The translations under genes and the position numbers were made by a program. Positions 7,539-15,612 of a stretch of DNA of 64,000 nt are shown piece after piece; position 1 is the stretch's first letter; every line of letters begins with the position of its first letter. The notes beneath the pieces were generated by a model. The model saw only the letters and a list, made by a program, of their open reading frames with translations, searched no databases and was not told the origin of the DNA. Source of the DNA: Kumtagia sp052180275 (GTDB lineage Bacteria > Pseudomonadota > Alphaproteobacteria > Rhizobiales > Rhizobiaceae). The DNA lies in the NCBI RefSeq assembly GCF_052180275.1, contig NZ_CP197465.1:4092001-4156000 (forward strand). Reading direction: 5' to 3'.

Positions 7539-9380
7539 ATGGTCCGCGCCGGATTTGCGGGGCGGATGGGGCCTCCGGGTGGCCGGAGACGTCCCAGCTT
7601 TGCCGCCTATCCGGTTTTGAATGACGCCTACCGCGCCATGTTAGCCGGTGGACCTCGGGTCAAGATTGTCAGCGTCATCGATAGCACCACCGGCGGCTCG
7701 GGTGGCGGCAATATCAAGAACTCCTACCCCTCCCAGCTCGCCGGTCTGATGGCCCGCTACGGGGCCTACGAAAACAACCGGTTCAGCGACGGCAGCCAAT
7801 CCCCCAGCTTCGATACTCGCATTTCCTTCGGCGCGGGCTGGGCGATCAACACGCAGAAGACGCTGGGCGGCTACGTCTACCAGAACACCACCACCTTCAA
7901 CCCTATTACCTTCACGCCGAATGCTCCGTTCGATGCGGTTGGTGTCTCCACGTTCAATGCAACAGGCTTCGAGGTGAAGATCGGGGACGGCACCCCTATC
8001 TCGATTACGGGTATTGGCGGCAACGTGACCGTTCACGAGGTAACATGTGCAGCGGCCGGTCTTCCGCCCGGCAACTACACCGTGACGATTACACCGACGA
8101 CGGCGACCTCCCTATTCCTCGGGGTCGACTGCTATATGGCCAACGCCGGTATCGATATCATCAACGGCGGCGCCGCTGGCTTCTCCACATCCGAAGTCAT
8201 CGGGACGACGGTCAGCGCCGATAAAGTTGTCGCCAAAACCGGTGCCCACCTCATTCTCTACAAGGGCGGGATCAACGACTATAACGTCGCGTCTCCTCCA
8301 TCCGAGGCTACGTTCAAAGCCAATCTGCAAGTTTGGGTTGATTTAGCCGAAGCGATCGGGGCCGACCTGCAGTTTGTGATCCCGAACCGGATTGGGACAG
8401 CCTTCGCTTCGAATGAGGCGACGTTCCACCAATATATCCGCGACGTGGCGATGGCGAATGGCCTGCGACCGCCGCTTGACCTCATTGATGCCCTCGGCAC
8501 CTACGCCCAAGCCAATGCCGCCGGTCTCATGGCCGACCAGTTGCACCCCACCACGTTGGGCTACGCGCGTGAGGCACAATTCATCCTGAACGCGCTCATG
8601 GCCCCTGTTGCAGACGTATACGACGCCAGCGCCACCGCCCTGTTCGCCAGGATGCCTGTCTCGCCCACCTACCCTGAGCGCAATCGCATCAATGCCTTGA
8701 TCGTCGCGCTCAAGGGCTACGGCATCTGGTCCAAGCTCGATGAGAAGCAGGTGATGGCGATGGCAATTTCTGCCAACGCGTCGGGCAACTTCATCAACGC
8801 GAATTTCACGATGACGTTGGTGAACAGCCCGACCTTTACGGCCAAGAAGGGCTACAGCGGCAACGGCTCAACAAGCTACATCAACACCAATTTCAACCCC
8901 GCAGCCGGTTCTCTCAACTTCACCCAGAACAGCTGCTCCATCATGGTGTGGTGCAATTCAACAGGCACCGCCTCTTCGGCTGTGACCGACGTCGGTTCTT
9001 TCGATGGCGCCAATGGGTCGATAATTCGCTGCCGCGGCGCCTCGAACTATGTCGAATCCCGGCTGAACACCGGCTCGACCAGCACGTCCAACCCCGCCAC
9101 TGTCACGGATGCGAAGGGTATGACCCTGATTAGCCGGACAGGCTCAGGAGGATATAGCGTTTACCGGGACGGCGTGCTGGTGACCTCGCCCGCCGTCGTG
9201 TCCGCGGCAATCGCGAACGTGAACATCTTCCTCGGCGCCCTCAACACGTCAGGCACGCCCTCCCAGCATTCCAACCGGCAATATGGAGCCTTCGCTGTGG
9301 GCGGGGGTCTAACCGCCACCGAAGCCGCCAACTACTACACGGCTATGAACACCTACATGACAGCGGTGGGGAACACATGA
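7539..9380 (+). CDS. Tail fibre/spike with SGNH hydrolase and lectin-like domains
   Basis: A 613-residue protein that starts on the base after the previous stop. Residues 40-350 form an SGNH/GDSL hydrolase: block I is VIDSTTGG with Ser49 (the usual GDS is degenerate), block III is GGIND with Asn246, and block V is DQLHP with Asp333 and His336. Residues about 400-610 resemble a LamG/concanavalin-like module (KKGYSGNGSTSYINTNFNP, SIMVWCNST). The likely job is deacylation of a surface polysaccharide on the receptor while the lectin module binds it. Confidence 0.75.
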   Translation: MVRAGFAGRMGPPGGRRRPSFAAYPVLNDAYRAMLAGGPRVKIVSVIDSTTGGSGGGNIKNSYPSQLAGLMARYGAYENNRFSDGSQSPSFDTRISFGAGWAINTQKTLGGYVYQNTTTFNPITFTPNAPFDAVGVSTFNATGFEVKIGDGTPISITGIGGNVTVHEVTCAAAGLPPGNYTVTITPTTATSLFLGVDCYMANAGIDIINGGAAGFSTSEVIGTTVSADKVVAKTGAHLILYKGGINDYNVASPPSEATFKANLQVWVDLAEAIGADLQFVIPNRIGTAFASNEATFHQYIRDVAMANGLRPPLDLIDALGTYAQANAAGLMADQLHPTTLGYAREAQFILNALMAPVADVYDASATALFARMPVSPTYPERNRINALIVALKGYGIWSKLDEKQVMAMAISANASGNFINANFTMTLVNSPTFTAKKGYSGNGSTSYINTNFNPAAGSLNFTQNSCSIMVWCNSTGTASSAVTDVGSFDGANGSIIRCRGASNYVESRLNTGSTSTSNPATVTDAKGMTLISRTGSGGYSVYRDGVLVTSPAVVSAAIANVNIFLGALNTSGTPSQHSNRQYGAFAVGGGLTATEAANYYTAMNTYMTAVGNT

Positions 9381-9580
9381 TCATCCTAACATCTGCACAA
9401 GCCGACGTTGTACGCGGTCCCACCGCCAACAACGCCTACCTCGAACCGCGTCGGATATCCGATGACGTCTATATCCTCCCGGAAGAGGTATTGGCCGACC
9501 CCGACCACGCGGTCCATCACGCGTTCTTGGCAAGCCTGCCGATCGGCGAAGTCGTCTTCCCTGAACCGGAGGGCGTCTGA
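9377..9580 (+). CDS. Small phage tail-fibre-associated protein
   Basis: A 67-residue acidic protein, ATGA overlap with the fibre gene before it. It contains LEPRRISDDVYILPEEVLADPDHA and no membrane segment. In many phages a short protein after the fibre gene is a chaperone or accessory; that is only inferred from position. Confidence 0.6.
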   Translation: MIILTSAQADVVRGPTANNAYLEPRRISDDVYILPEEVLADPDHAVHHAFLASLPIGEVVFPEPEGV

Positions 9581-9636
9581 TGCGCCTGAACATCTACGCC
9601 CTCAAGCGGTTGTCTTCCTATGAAGTCGAAATCTAA
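9580..9636 (+). CDS. 18-residue coupled micro-ORF
   Basis: ATG at 9580 overlaps the preceding TGA and the TAA at 9634-9636 overlaps the ATG of the holin-like gene, so ribosomes would pass through all three. The peptide is MRLNIYALKRLSSYEVEI, amphipathic and basic at its start. Tight coupling on both sides supports translation; length gives little else. Confidence 0.4.
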   Translation: MRLNIYALKRLSSYEVEI

Positions 9637-9977
9637 TGCTCTCCGACATGCTGATGCAGCTTGTATCGACCTATCACCACGAAATCGGGATGGGTCTGAT
9701 CGGGCTGATGGGCGGCACGGTGCGGGTGCTCGCGGCAATAGCCGGAAAAGAGCAAATGCCGCCGTCGCTCGTCGCCGCTACGCTGATCTGCGCAGCAATC
9801 ATCCCGGCGATCGGGGGCGACTTCCTGCAGGACTGGATGAACCTCGGCGCCAAGGCCACGGGCTTGTTCTGCTTCATCCTGGGGGGCGTGGCGATCAAGG
9901 TGGTGCTCAAGGTTATGCAGAAAGCGCAGGAGGTCGAGATTCCATGGCCTTCATCGGGCAAGCAGGAGGGAAAGTGA
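9636..9977 (+). CDS. Holin-like membrane protein
   Basis: A 113-residue protein with two to three hydrophobic segments (about 18-36, 45-60 and 75-92) and a hydrophilic C-terminus. It lies just before the endolysin gene, where phage holins usually reside. The sequence MGLIGLMGGTVRVLAAIAGKE and GDFLQDWMNLGAKATGLFCFILGGVA resembles proteobacterial phage holins. Start in the TAATG of the preceding micro-ORF. Confidence 0.6.
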   Translation: MLSDMLMQLVSTYHHEIGMGLIGLMGGTVRVLAAIAGKEQMPPSLVAATLICAAIIPAIGGDFLQDWMNLGAKATGLFCFILGGVAIKVVLKVMQKAQEVEIPWPSSGKQEGK

Positions 9978-10078
9978 TGCGATTTCTGAGAATGCCGGTG
10001 TGGCGGGGTCTGGACGTCGAGGACCTGGTGATTGCCTTCGCCTGCGTCGTGGTCGTGGTCCTCGACCGGTTATTTTAA
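9977..10078 (+). CDS. 33-residue single-pass membrane peptide in lysis region
   Basis: ATG at 9977 overlaps the holin-like stop (GTGATG), so an in-frame GTG at 9974 is also possible. The peptide has a basic start (RFLRMPVWRG) and one hydrophobic segment (VIAFACVVVVVL). It sits between holin-like and endolysin genes and could be a small lysis regulator or antiholin; this is inference from location. Confidence 0.5.
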   Translation: MRFLRMPVWRGLDVEDLVIAFACVVVVVLDRLF

Positions 10079-10096
10079 TCAACGGAAGCTCACCAT

Positions 10097-10522
10097 GTGG
10101 TTCAATGGGAAAACGTCCAGCATTTCACGCAAAGGGAGTTCGATAGCCCTGACCTGAAGGGCTCCGGCGCGGGCATGGACCCGCTGACGGTCTACCGGCT
10201 CGACGCCCTACGCTGCCTCATCGACAAGGCATTCCGCATCAACAGCGGCTACCGGACGCCCGCTCATAACAGGGTGGTCGGTGGTGAGCCTGGTAGTGCC
10301 CACCTGATCGGGCAAGCGGCAGACATCGGCACCCTTGGCTGGACGAAGGAACAGCGCCGCAATCTGATCATCCTCGCCCGTAAGCTCGGATTTGTCGGGA
10401 TCGGCATCGGCACCAGCTATATCCATCTGGACACTATGCAGCGCGGCCGGAAGGTCGCGTGGATTTATCCGAATGGCCGGTTCAAGACCATTCCCGTGTC
10501 CGACGAGCTGAAATATGTTTAA
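10097..10522 (+). CDS. M15-family peptidase endolysin
   Basis: A 141-residue protein with GTG start preceded by GGAAG at 8-base spacing; the overlapping ATG at 10095 gives only 20 codons. It has the peptidase M15_3 zinc ligands in order: SAHLIGQAADIG (His-x6-Asp) and YIHLD. FRINSGYRTPAHNRVVGG is the conserved approach segment. It would cut peptide cross-links of peptidoglycan at lysis. No signal peptide, so it depends on the holin. Confidence 0.88.
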   Translation: MVQWENVQHFTQREFDSPDLKGSGAGMDPLTVYRLDALRCLIDKAFRINSGYRTPAHNRVVGGEPGSAHLIGQAADIGTLGWTKEQRRNLIILARKLGFVGIGIGTSYIHLDTMQRGRKVAWIYPNGRFKTIPVSDELKYV

Positions 10523-10591
10523 GCCGTCCCGAGTTTAGGTTATAAAGGTGGCGCGGGGACTGTTTAGTTGGTTCAGTCACTGCCATGGGTA

Positions 10592-10620
10592 GAGCGGGAG
10601 CGGTCCCGCTCTTTTTGTTT
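10592..10620 (+). terminator. Rho-independent terminator of tail/lysis operon
   Basis: Perfect 8-bp stem (GAGCGGGA / TCCCGCTC), 4-base loop GCGG, then TTTTTGTTT. It closes the transcription unit after the endolysin. Confidence 0.9.
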
Positions 10621-10670
10621 GTCGGCACCCCTTCAACGTGATGTAATTCCGTCAATGAAAGGGTTTAACG

Positions 10671-10862
10671 GTGAAATTTTTTAAAGGCAGCGTTCTCATT
10701 CTTGCGGGCATCTTTGCCGCCTATGGTTCGGCGCAAGTTGCGGCTGTGGTCGGGTTTCCGGCTGCCGCGGAGTTCCTCGAAGACCAGGGCGGCAAGCTGA
10801 AGGCGGTGTACGCAGAAGCCAAAGTTGCCGCTGAACCTTACCCCACGACTGCCGGCATCTAA
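10671..10862 (+). CDS. Small exported or membrane phage protein
   Basis: 63 residues, GTG start. The first 25 residues are a hydrophobic leader with basic start (MKFFKGSVLILAGIFAAYGSA). The remainder is Ala/Lys/Glu-rich. It precedes spanin-like genes and overlaps the next start by one base (TAATG). Function unknown, lysis context. Confidence 0.55.
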   Translation: MKFFKGSVLILAGIFAAYGSAQVAAVVGFPAAAEFLEDQGGKLKAVYAEAKVAAEPYPTTAGI

Positions 10863-11104
10863 TGCCATGGGTCAAACAGGTAGCCGTCATTCTGGCCGAG
10901 TTGCTCAAGGCGCTGGCACCTTACTTCCCATCCCTCGCGGCATTTCTGGGCGGTGTGTCGTGGCAACAAACCCGGCAATCCGCTCGTGAATTGGAAAGCG
11001 TCGAAAGGGCTATGCGGGCTGCTTCTCGTGTCGAGCTGCTGCCTGACGCTGATGTCGTGCCAGAGCTCAAAGAGCGCCGCCTGTATCGCGTATCAGACAA
11101 ATAG
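10862..11104 (+). CDS. Rz-like inner-membrane spanin candidate
   Basis: An 80-residue protein with a hydrophobic N-terminal segment (residues 5-33) then a charged helical region (QQTRQSARELESVERAMRAAS), the shape of an i-spanin. A lipobox-containing reading frame is nested in its second half in another frame, as in Rz/Rz1. Short for Rz (usually 100-150), so the call relies on this arrangement. Confidence 0.55.
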   Translation: MPWVKQVAVILAELLKALAPYFPSLAAFLGGVSWQQTRQSARELESVERAMRAASRVELLPDADVVPELKERRLYRVSDK

Positions 11105-11189
11105 GCCGTCGGTGGGCGACGGCGATACCGCAGAGACGATGCGAGGCGTGCTGAAGCTGGACGTAGCGATGGAGGCGATCTGCGATTGA
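10986..11189 (+). CDS. Rz1-like lipoprotein (o-spanin candidate)
   Basis: GTG at 10986 gives a 67-residue protein with lysine-containing start, hydrophobic core and a lipobox ending LMSC near residue 25. The tail has a D-x3-T-A-E-T-x-R pattern and a C-terminal cysteine seen in small phage proteins at this place. It begins inside the Rz-like gene in another frame, the known Rz/Rz1 overlap architecture, and overlaps the next gene by 4 bases. Confidence 0.55.
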   Translation: MNWKASKGLCGLLLVSSCCLTLMSCQSSKSAACIAYQTNRPSVGDGDTAETMRGVLKLDVAMEAICD

Positions 11190-11656
11190 TGGACAGCGCG
11201 GTTGTGGATCGAGAGCTACTGTCACTTATCCGGGGCGATATGGTCGCCTGCGGGACGCACCGCGAAGTGTACAAATTTCTTCCCGACACAAGTCTGGTCA
11301 TCAAAATCGAACGAGAGGGCTACAAGTTCGACAACGTGACGGAATGGGAAATTTGGTCAGAGCTTTGCAAAACTCCCTACAGCGCCTGGCTCGCGAGTTG
11401 CCAAACAATTTCTCCAAACGGCGTCGTTCTCATCCAGGAACGTACATCGCCTGTGCCTGAAGCGATGCTTCCCAAAATGATCCCTTCGATATTCCGCGAC
11501 ACGAAAGAGGAGAATTGGGGCTTGGTGATCCGAAACGGCAAAAAGTTGTTTGTCTGCCATGATTATGCGCACAGCCGCCTGCTCAACGTGCCGAAGAAGG
11601 TGCGGCTGGTTCCGGCAAAATGGCATGATCCCAGCTACAAGGGTTGGACGAAATAG
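11186..11656 (+). CDS. Miniature kinase-like phage protein
   Basis: A 156-residue protein, ATGA-type overlap with the preceding gene. Residues 21-45 look like a protein-kinase N-lobe: a glycine-containing loop (CGTHREVYKF) followed by VIKIE, a VAIK-like lysine; WEIWSEL could supply the alpha-C glutamate. Residues 112-125 (GLVIRNGKKLFVCHDYAHS) resemble the strand before a DYG/DFG motif. No HRD catalytic loop is present, so it may be a pseudokinase. I recall related small proteins from other phages but no assigned function. Confidence 0.5.
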   Translation: MMDSAVVDRELLSLIRGDMVACGTHREVYKFLPDTSLVIKIEREGYKFDNVTEWEIWSELCKTPYSAWLASCQTISPNGVVLIQERTSPVPEAMLPKMIPSIFRDTKEENWGLVIRNGKKLFVCHDYAHSRLLNVPKKVRLVPAKWHDPSYKGWTK

Positions 11657-11730
11657 ACCCCGATGTAGCGGTGGTTGCCGTATTGAATGCGGCGATGCAA
11701 TCGGCGCGCGAGTAAAGCGTTGTTTCCTGC

Positions 11731-12465
11731 CTACAGAAGGTTCACGGCAGGGCTTGCCTTTCCGTCCATGATTGTGCGGGCCTCCGACTCCGAAACAGGG
11801 TAGGCATGGGCCGTCTTGGTTTCACCGATTGAAAGATCGATCGCGATATGGGAAACGGGTTTTCCTTCACTGGCCCCAATCGCCTGCATGGTATTGAAGG
11901 CGATACGGACCTGGTGGTCTTTCAAAAAGAGCTTCCAGAGGGGGTATAGCTCTGTCCTTACGAACGTGTCTTCCGGCTCTTCCGCGCAGTGCGCGTTTTC
12001 CTCTAGCTCAAATGCGATACCGAACCATGTCCAGAAGCTGCGGTGCAAGGCTTCGGGCGGGATGTCCTGAAAAAACTGAGAATACCCGTTTTTAGACACG
12101 GCAATTAAGGCTTCTCGCTCTAACGCTGGCCGATAATGTTTGCCGTTGTATGAAGGCTGAAGGAAGCGGATGCCTGACAATCTGCCTGCCGCGCGAGAAT
12201 ATTCTTCCTCTGCGCGCTGCCTGTGCTGTCTGAGATTGATTAGTAGGCTGTCTAGGTCCTCCTTCTCCCGATCAATTTCATGATAGTGAAAGTAGTGAAA
12301 GGCCTGCCAGGTTTCCGCGGATGAGACGCCGACCGCAGCCACCGCTCTCACCCACTCGAACTCAAGGCGCGCAACTGGCCCGTCCTCGAATGAAACATCG
12401 ATCTCAGACTTCCAGTCGATGGGGCACTGAACAAGTTGTGTGATCTGCTCTGCGACGTCAGTCAT
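11731..12465 (-). CDS. Unknown accessory protein (244 residues)
   Basis: Opposite in strand to the phage operon, ATG at 12465. Acidic, soluble, with a long charged helix (residues about 62-95) that could be a short coiled coil, and a Trp/Phe-rich segment (HRSFWTWFGIAF). No domain recognised. An isolated reverse gene after the lysis block is typical of a cargo ('moron') gene expressed from its own promoter. Confidence 0.65.
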   Translation of the reverse strand: MTDVAEQITQLVQCPIDWKSEIDVSFEDGPVARLEFEWVRAVAAVGVSSAETWQAFHYFHYHEIDREKEDLDSLLINLRQHRQRAEEEYSRAAGRLSGIRFLQPSYNGKHYRPALEREALIAVSKNGYSQFFQDIPPEALHRSFWTWFGIAFELEENAHCAEEPEDTFVRTELYPLWKLFLKDHQVRIAFNTMQAIGASEGKPVSHIAIDLSIGETKTAHAYPVSESEARTIMDGKASPAVNLL

Positions 12466-12806
12466 TTCGCACCCAAGGCGTTAGGGATACTTACTGCGGA
12501 GCGATCGGCGACAAAAGCCCGCCTTTCAGCGGGTTTGTGACAGCTCGCGCGTGAGGAGGAACGGCCTTAGGGGCACATCGCGTGATGTCATCTGCTTCCG
12601 TTGTTGGACACGGTGAGCTGGTCCATAAGCCTCCGCCGCACTCTATGACCATCAGCCGTTAGCGGTTTCGGACTATTCCTTGCCCCACTCGACGCAAGGC
12701 GTGAAAGGAACCTCCAAACGATGACGCACTGGGACCAGCCCGGCAACAAAAATAACCGTCAAGTGTTCCTTGTCAGCTGAGTTCACGATTCAGAGTGGTG
12801 AAATAA
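12466..12806. other. 341-bp intergenic region
   Basis: It holds the upstream region of the reverse gene at 12465, a hairpin (see 12511-12540) and a possible 19-codon reading frame at 12721-12780 (ATG after AAAGGA; peptide MTHWDQPGNKNNRQVFLVS). Nothing else recognised. Confidence 0.4.
12511..12540 (+). terminator. Hairpin, possible bidirectional terminator
   Basis: CCCGC / GCGGG stem with a 6-base loop, flanked by complementary ACAAA and TTTGT. The T-rich flank on the plus strand and A-rich flank on the other side are compatible with termination in either direction. Confidence 0.45.
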
Positions 12807-13034
12807 TTGGCGTTTCGCAAAGGCCATATCCGGGAGTGCCTGTATTGTGGCGCCGAGTTTCGGACCCGAGTGCGGCGCTACTGCAAGCCGTCGTGCCGAC
12901 GCAAAGCTGGTCTCGTTCGCCTTGCGGGCCGCGAACCGATGTCATCTTATTTGGCTGAATTGAAAGCCGCCGGGTTGGCACGGAAAGCTGAAGCTGAACG
13001 GCGCGATCGTGAGTGGGACGACGCGGCGCCATAG
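12807..13034 (+). CDS. Small Cys4 zinc-finger protein
   Basis: A 75-residue protein with TTG start. The N-terminal 30 residues contain CLYC and CKPSC (C-x2-C ... C-x3-C), a treble-clef/zinc-ribbon pattern, in a strongly basic context (RTRVRRYCKPSCRRK). The rest is an Ala/Lys/Glu/Arg helix. Such proteins are common in phage and plasmid accessory regions and probably bind nucleic acid. No better start is available in frame. Confidence 0.6.
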   Translation: MAFRKGHIRECLYCGAEFRTRVRRYCKPSCRRKAGLVRLAGREPMSSYLAELKAAGLARKAEAERRDREWDDAAP

Positions 13035-13035
13035 C

Positions 13036-13059
13036 AAAAACGCCCTCCGAAGAGGGCGT
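13036..13059 (-). terminator. Terminator downstream of ardC (minus strand)
   Basis: 8-bp perfect stem ACGCCCTC / GAGGGCGT with loop CGAA. On the minus strand it is followed by TTTTT, so it ends the leftward ardC transcript, and may also serve the convergent gene at 12807-13034. Confidence 0.85.
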
Positions 13060-13106
13060 CAAAGCTATCGGTTCTACGGGGTTTACCGGCATTTCGGATA
13101 AACTCA

Positions 13107-14015
13107 TTACGCGGCCAACGACTGGCCCTCGTCCTGGCTCTCCTCCAGCTTTTCGGCGAACGCCTGTTTCCAGAGGTAGTCGGAAGCCTGCCCGGCGTAG
13201 CTGGCGGCGGTGAAGATGGCCCGACTGTCGCCTTTCAGGACTTTCAGCCAGCTGTCGATGTAGCTGGCTGAACGGAAGCCGGCACTGATGCCGACGCGGG
13301 CGCCGATGAACGCTGATCCCAGCTCGGCGACCAGCTCCTCGAAGGCGTACTGGTCATCGCCAAATCGCCTGCCGAGTTTCCGGCCGCACCGCTTTTCATG
13401 GGCGGTGGCGTGCGTGAACTCGTGGAACAGCGTCTGCCAGTAGGCGTCGTCGTCCACGAAGGCCTTCGGCGTGGGCATCTGCACCTCGTCTTGGGACGGT
13501 ATGTAGCATGCCCGGTTGCCGCCGTGCTGGACGGTGACACCGCAGTTGCGGGCCAGCAGCACCTTCGGCGAACTTCCCTCGGGCAAGCCCTGAGGAACGG
13601 TCTCCTGCGGCTGCAGGAACTTTTCCGGGACGTTGTCGAGCTGGGAGACGTGGAACACCGGATAGCTCTTCACCACCGTCTGAGCCTTGTCCTCCCCGCC
13701 ATCGTCTTTTCGGACCATGTGCTTGGTGAACATCACAGTGGTGCTTCGTGACCCTTTACGCACCGACATGCCCTCTGCGTTGGCCTGCGCGAAAGTGCAA
13801 TATTGCAGGTTTGAGTGGCCGTAAGCATGCGCGGCCATCCAGAGCAGGAGGATGTTGCTGCCGCTGTACAGGCGACCGGTGACAAGGTTGGTCGGGATCA
13901 TCCCGACACCCTTTAGCCGCTCGTCCTTCCAAGGTCGAACCCAAGGCGGAACACCGTCCTCAAGCTGTTTAACGACGGCATCGGTGATAGTCTTATAGAG
14001 GTCGTGGACTTTCAT
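13107..14015 (-). CDS. ardC: ArdC-type antirestriction protein
   Basis: 302 residues from the ATG at 14015, chosen because GGAGG lies six bases upstream; an upstream ATG at 14036 lacks one. The N-terminal domain is the ssDNA-binding ArdC-N type (DGVPPWVRPWKD, then TNLVTGRLYSGSNILLL). The C-terminal domain is a zinc metallopeptidase with HEFTHATAHEKRCGR (HExxH) and a downstream acidic ligand region (FEELVAELGSAF). ArdC protects incoming single-stranded DNA during conjugation, so its place beside coupling and relaxase genes fits a conjugative cassette. Confidence 0.9.
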   Translation of the reverse strand: MKVHDLYKTITDAVVKQLEDGVPPWVRPWKDERLKGVGMIPTNLVTGRLYSGSNILLLWMAAHAYGHSNLQYCTFAQANAEGMSVRKGSRSTTVMFTKHMVRKDDGGEDKAQTVVKSYPVFHVSQLDNVPEKFLQPQETVPQGLPEGSSPKVLLARNCGVTVQHGGNRACYIPSQDEVQMPTPKAFVDDDAYWQTLFHEFTHATAHEKRCGRKLGRRFGDDQYAFEELVAELGSAFIGARVGISAGFRSASYIDSWLKVLKGDSRAIFTAASYAGQASDYLWKQAFAEKLEESQDEGQSLAA

Positions 14016-14112
14016 GATTGGCCTCCATGGGCGCAAGAGTTCTCAAGCCGCGGAGTAAGCCGCGACGGCGAAAAGGTTTTAGATGTATGCTTAAGTCAGG
14101 AGATAATAGGCG

Positions 14113-15612
14113 ATGTTTAACCCCATAACCATAGTAATATCGGTGTATAAGGTCCTGATGTGGTCTTTAGAGACCACGGTGCAGGTCATTGTGGGGTGCT
14201 GGAAATTCTTGGCCGCTGTTCGAAAGTGGCGGGACAAGGATAAGCCGACGCACGGGAATGCCCGGTTTTCCGAGAATAAGGAATTGAAGAAGCTGGGCTA
14301 TCTCGACCAGCCGGGATTCCTCATGGCGGTGTCCGAAAAGAAGCGCAAAAGGGTCTATAACAACCCGGAACGGGCGGTGCTGATGATGGCGCCGCCCGGC
14401 ACCGGCAAATCCCAGCACTTCATCGCGCACCTTCGCAGCCTGGTGAAGCGAAAGCCTGAGAAGCTGCCCTTCCTGCTGATCGGCGACGCCGCCGACGAAC
14501 TTTATACGAACTGCGCGCCGATGCTCACGGCTGCCGGGTACCAGATTGCCAAGCTGGACGTCGTTGACCCGGAAGGCTGGTCGAAGTTCGACATCCTCTC
14601 GCACCTCAACCCTGCCGATCGCTTTGTATACGGAAGGCAGCTCGATGCCGTTTGCCGCCTGTTGGTGCCGGACGAACCCGGCTCCAAGCAGCCGCACTTC
14701 CTCGAATTCATGCGCCTTCTGCTGAAGTGCGCGATCACCCTCAACGTCCGCTACGAGGCGAATGACAAGCCGATCGGCGTCATCATCGGCGAGCTGATCA
14801 ATGAGAAGAAGCGGGCCGCGATGCTGAAGCGCGCCGTCGCCTTCGATGACGACGTGCTGACCACCGCGCTTGATACCATGGGCAAGATGCAGGACAAGCC
14901 GGAGGGTATCTCGATGCTCTCCACCTCGCTCCGCAAAATCGAGAGCTGGAGCGATGACGCGCTGCGGGAAGTAACCTCTTACGGACCTGACCTTCATGGC
15001 CGCTACAGCCGTGGTTGGAAGTTTGAGGATATGTTCCGGAGCGAGAAGCCGGTCGCGATCTTCCTGCGGACCGGGACGCAGAAGATGGGCGGCGACTTCG
15101 CCCGCATCGTCTACGGCAACGCCATCAACACGGTCGCCATGATGCTCGATCGGGACAAGAAGCGTCTTTCGCGGGACCTTGAGGTGCTGATCGATGAAGC
15201 CGGCCTGGTCGGCTACTGCGACGCCGTCACCCACGCCTACACCCGTCTCCGGAAGGCTGGCGTGCGTATCCGCATGTGCTTTCTTGGCCTGCAGGAGTTC
15301 CGGGAAACCTACAGCAAGGAACACGCCACGCTGCTCGGCGGGTCGGACCTGCTCGTCTTCGGAGGCTCCAACGATCTCGAACAGAACCGTCTGGTCAGCG
15401 ATCTGCTCGGCGAGTTCACTGTCCAAAGCCGAAGCGAAAGCCAGAGCGACAACGGGGAGAGCCGCGGGCGTAGCGAACAACCCCGCAAGCTCCAGAAGTA
15501 TGATGAGGTGCGGATGCTGGGTTACAGCAAGGTGCTGGCGATTATGGATGGCATTGCTGTCCTCGGCCTCAAGCCTTGGCAGAAGGGCAAGCGCGGCATC
15601 GAATACCTATAG
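14113..15612 (+). CDS. VirD4/TraG-type coupling protein (T4CP)
   Basis: A 499-residue ATPase. One or two hydrophobic segments at residues 5-35 anchor it in the membrane. Walker A is APPGTGKS near residue 100, Walker B is LEVLIDEAG near 360, followed by RLRKAGVRIRMCFLGLQEF (sensor/motif III region of TraG/VirD4 proteins). Such proteins bring the relaxase-DNA complex to a type IV secretion channel. No VirB/Tra channel genes are in the window, so it would use another element's channel. Divergent from ardC, convergent with the relaxase (6-base overlap of the ends). Confidence 0.85.
   Translation: MFNPITIVISVYKVLMWSLETTVQVIVGCWKFLAAVRKWRDKDKPTHGNARFSENKELKKLGYLDQPGFLMAVSEKKRKRVYNNPERAVLMMAPPGTGKSQHFIAHLRSLVKRKPEKLPFLLIGDAADELYTNCAPMLTAAGYQIAKLDVVDPEGWSKFDILSHLNPADRFVYGRQLDAVCRLLVPDEPGSKQPHFLEFMRLLLKCAITLNVRYEANDKPIGVIIGELINEKKRAAMLKRAVAFDDDVLTTALDTMGKMQDKPEGISMLSTSLRKIESWSDDALREVTSYGPDLHGRYSRGWKFEDMFRSEKPVAIFLRTGTQKMGGDFARIVYGNAINTVAMMLDRDKKRLSRDLEVLIDEAGLVGYCDAVTHAYTRLRKAGVRIRMCFLGLQEFRETYSKEHATLLGGSDLLVFGGSNDLEQNRLVSDLLGEFTVQSRSESQSDNGESRGRSEQPRKLQKYDEVRMLGYSKVLAIMDGIAVLGLKPWQKGKRGIEYL

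Noticed and set aside
14167..15480. 437-codon minus-strand frame opposite the coupling ATPase
   Set aside because: The plus-strand frame has Walker motifs and clear family pattern; the other is a high-GC shadow.
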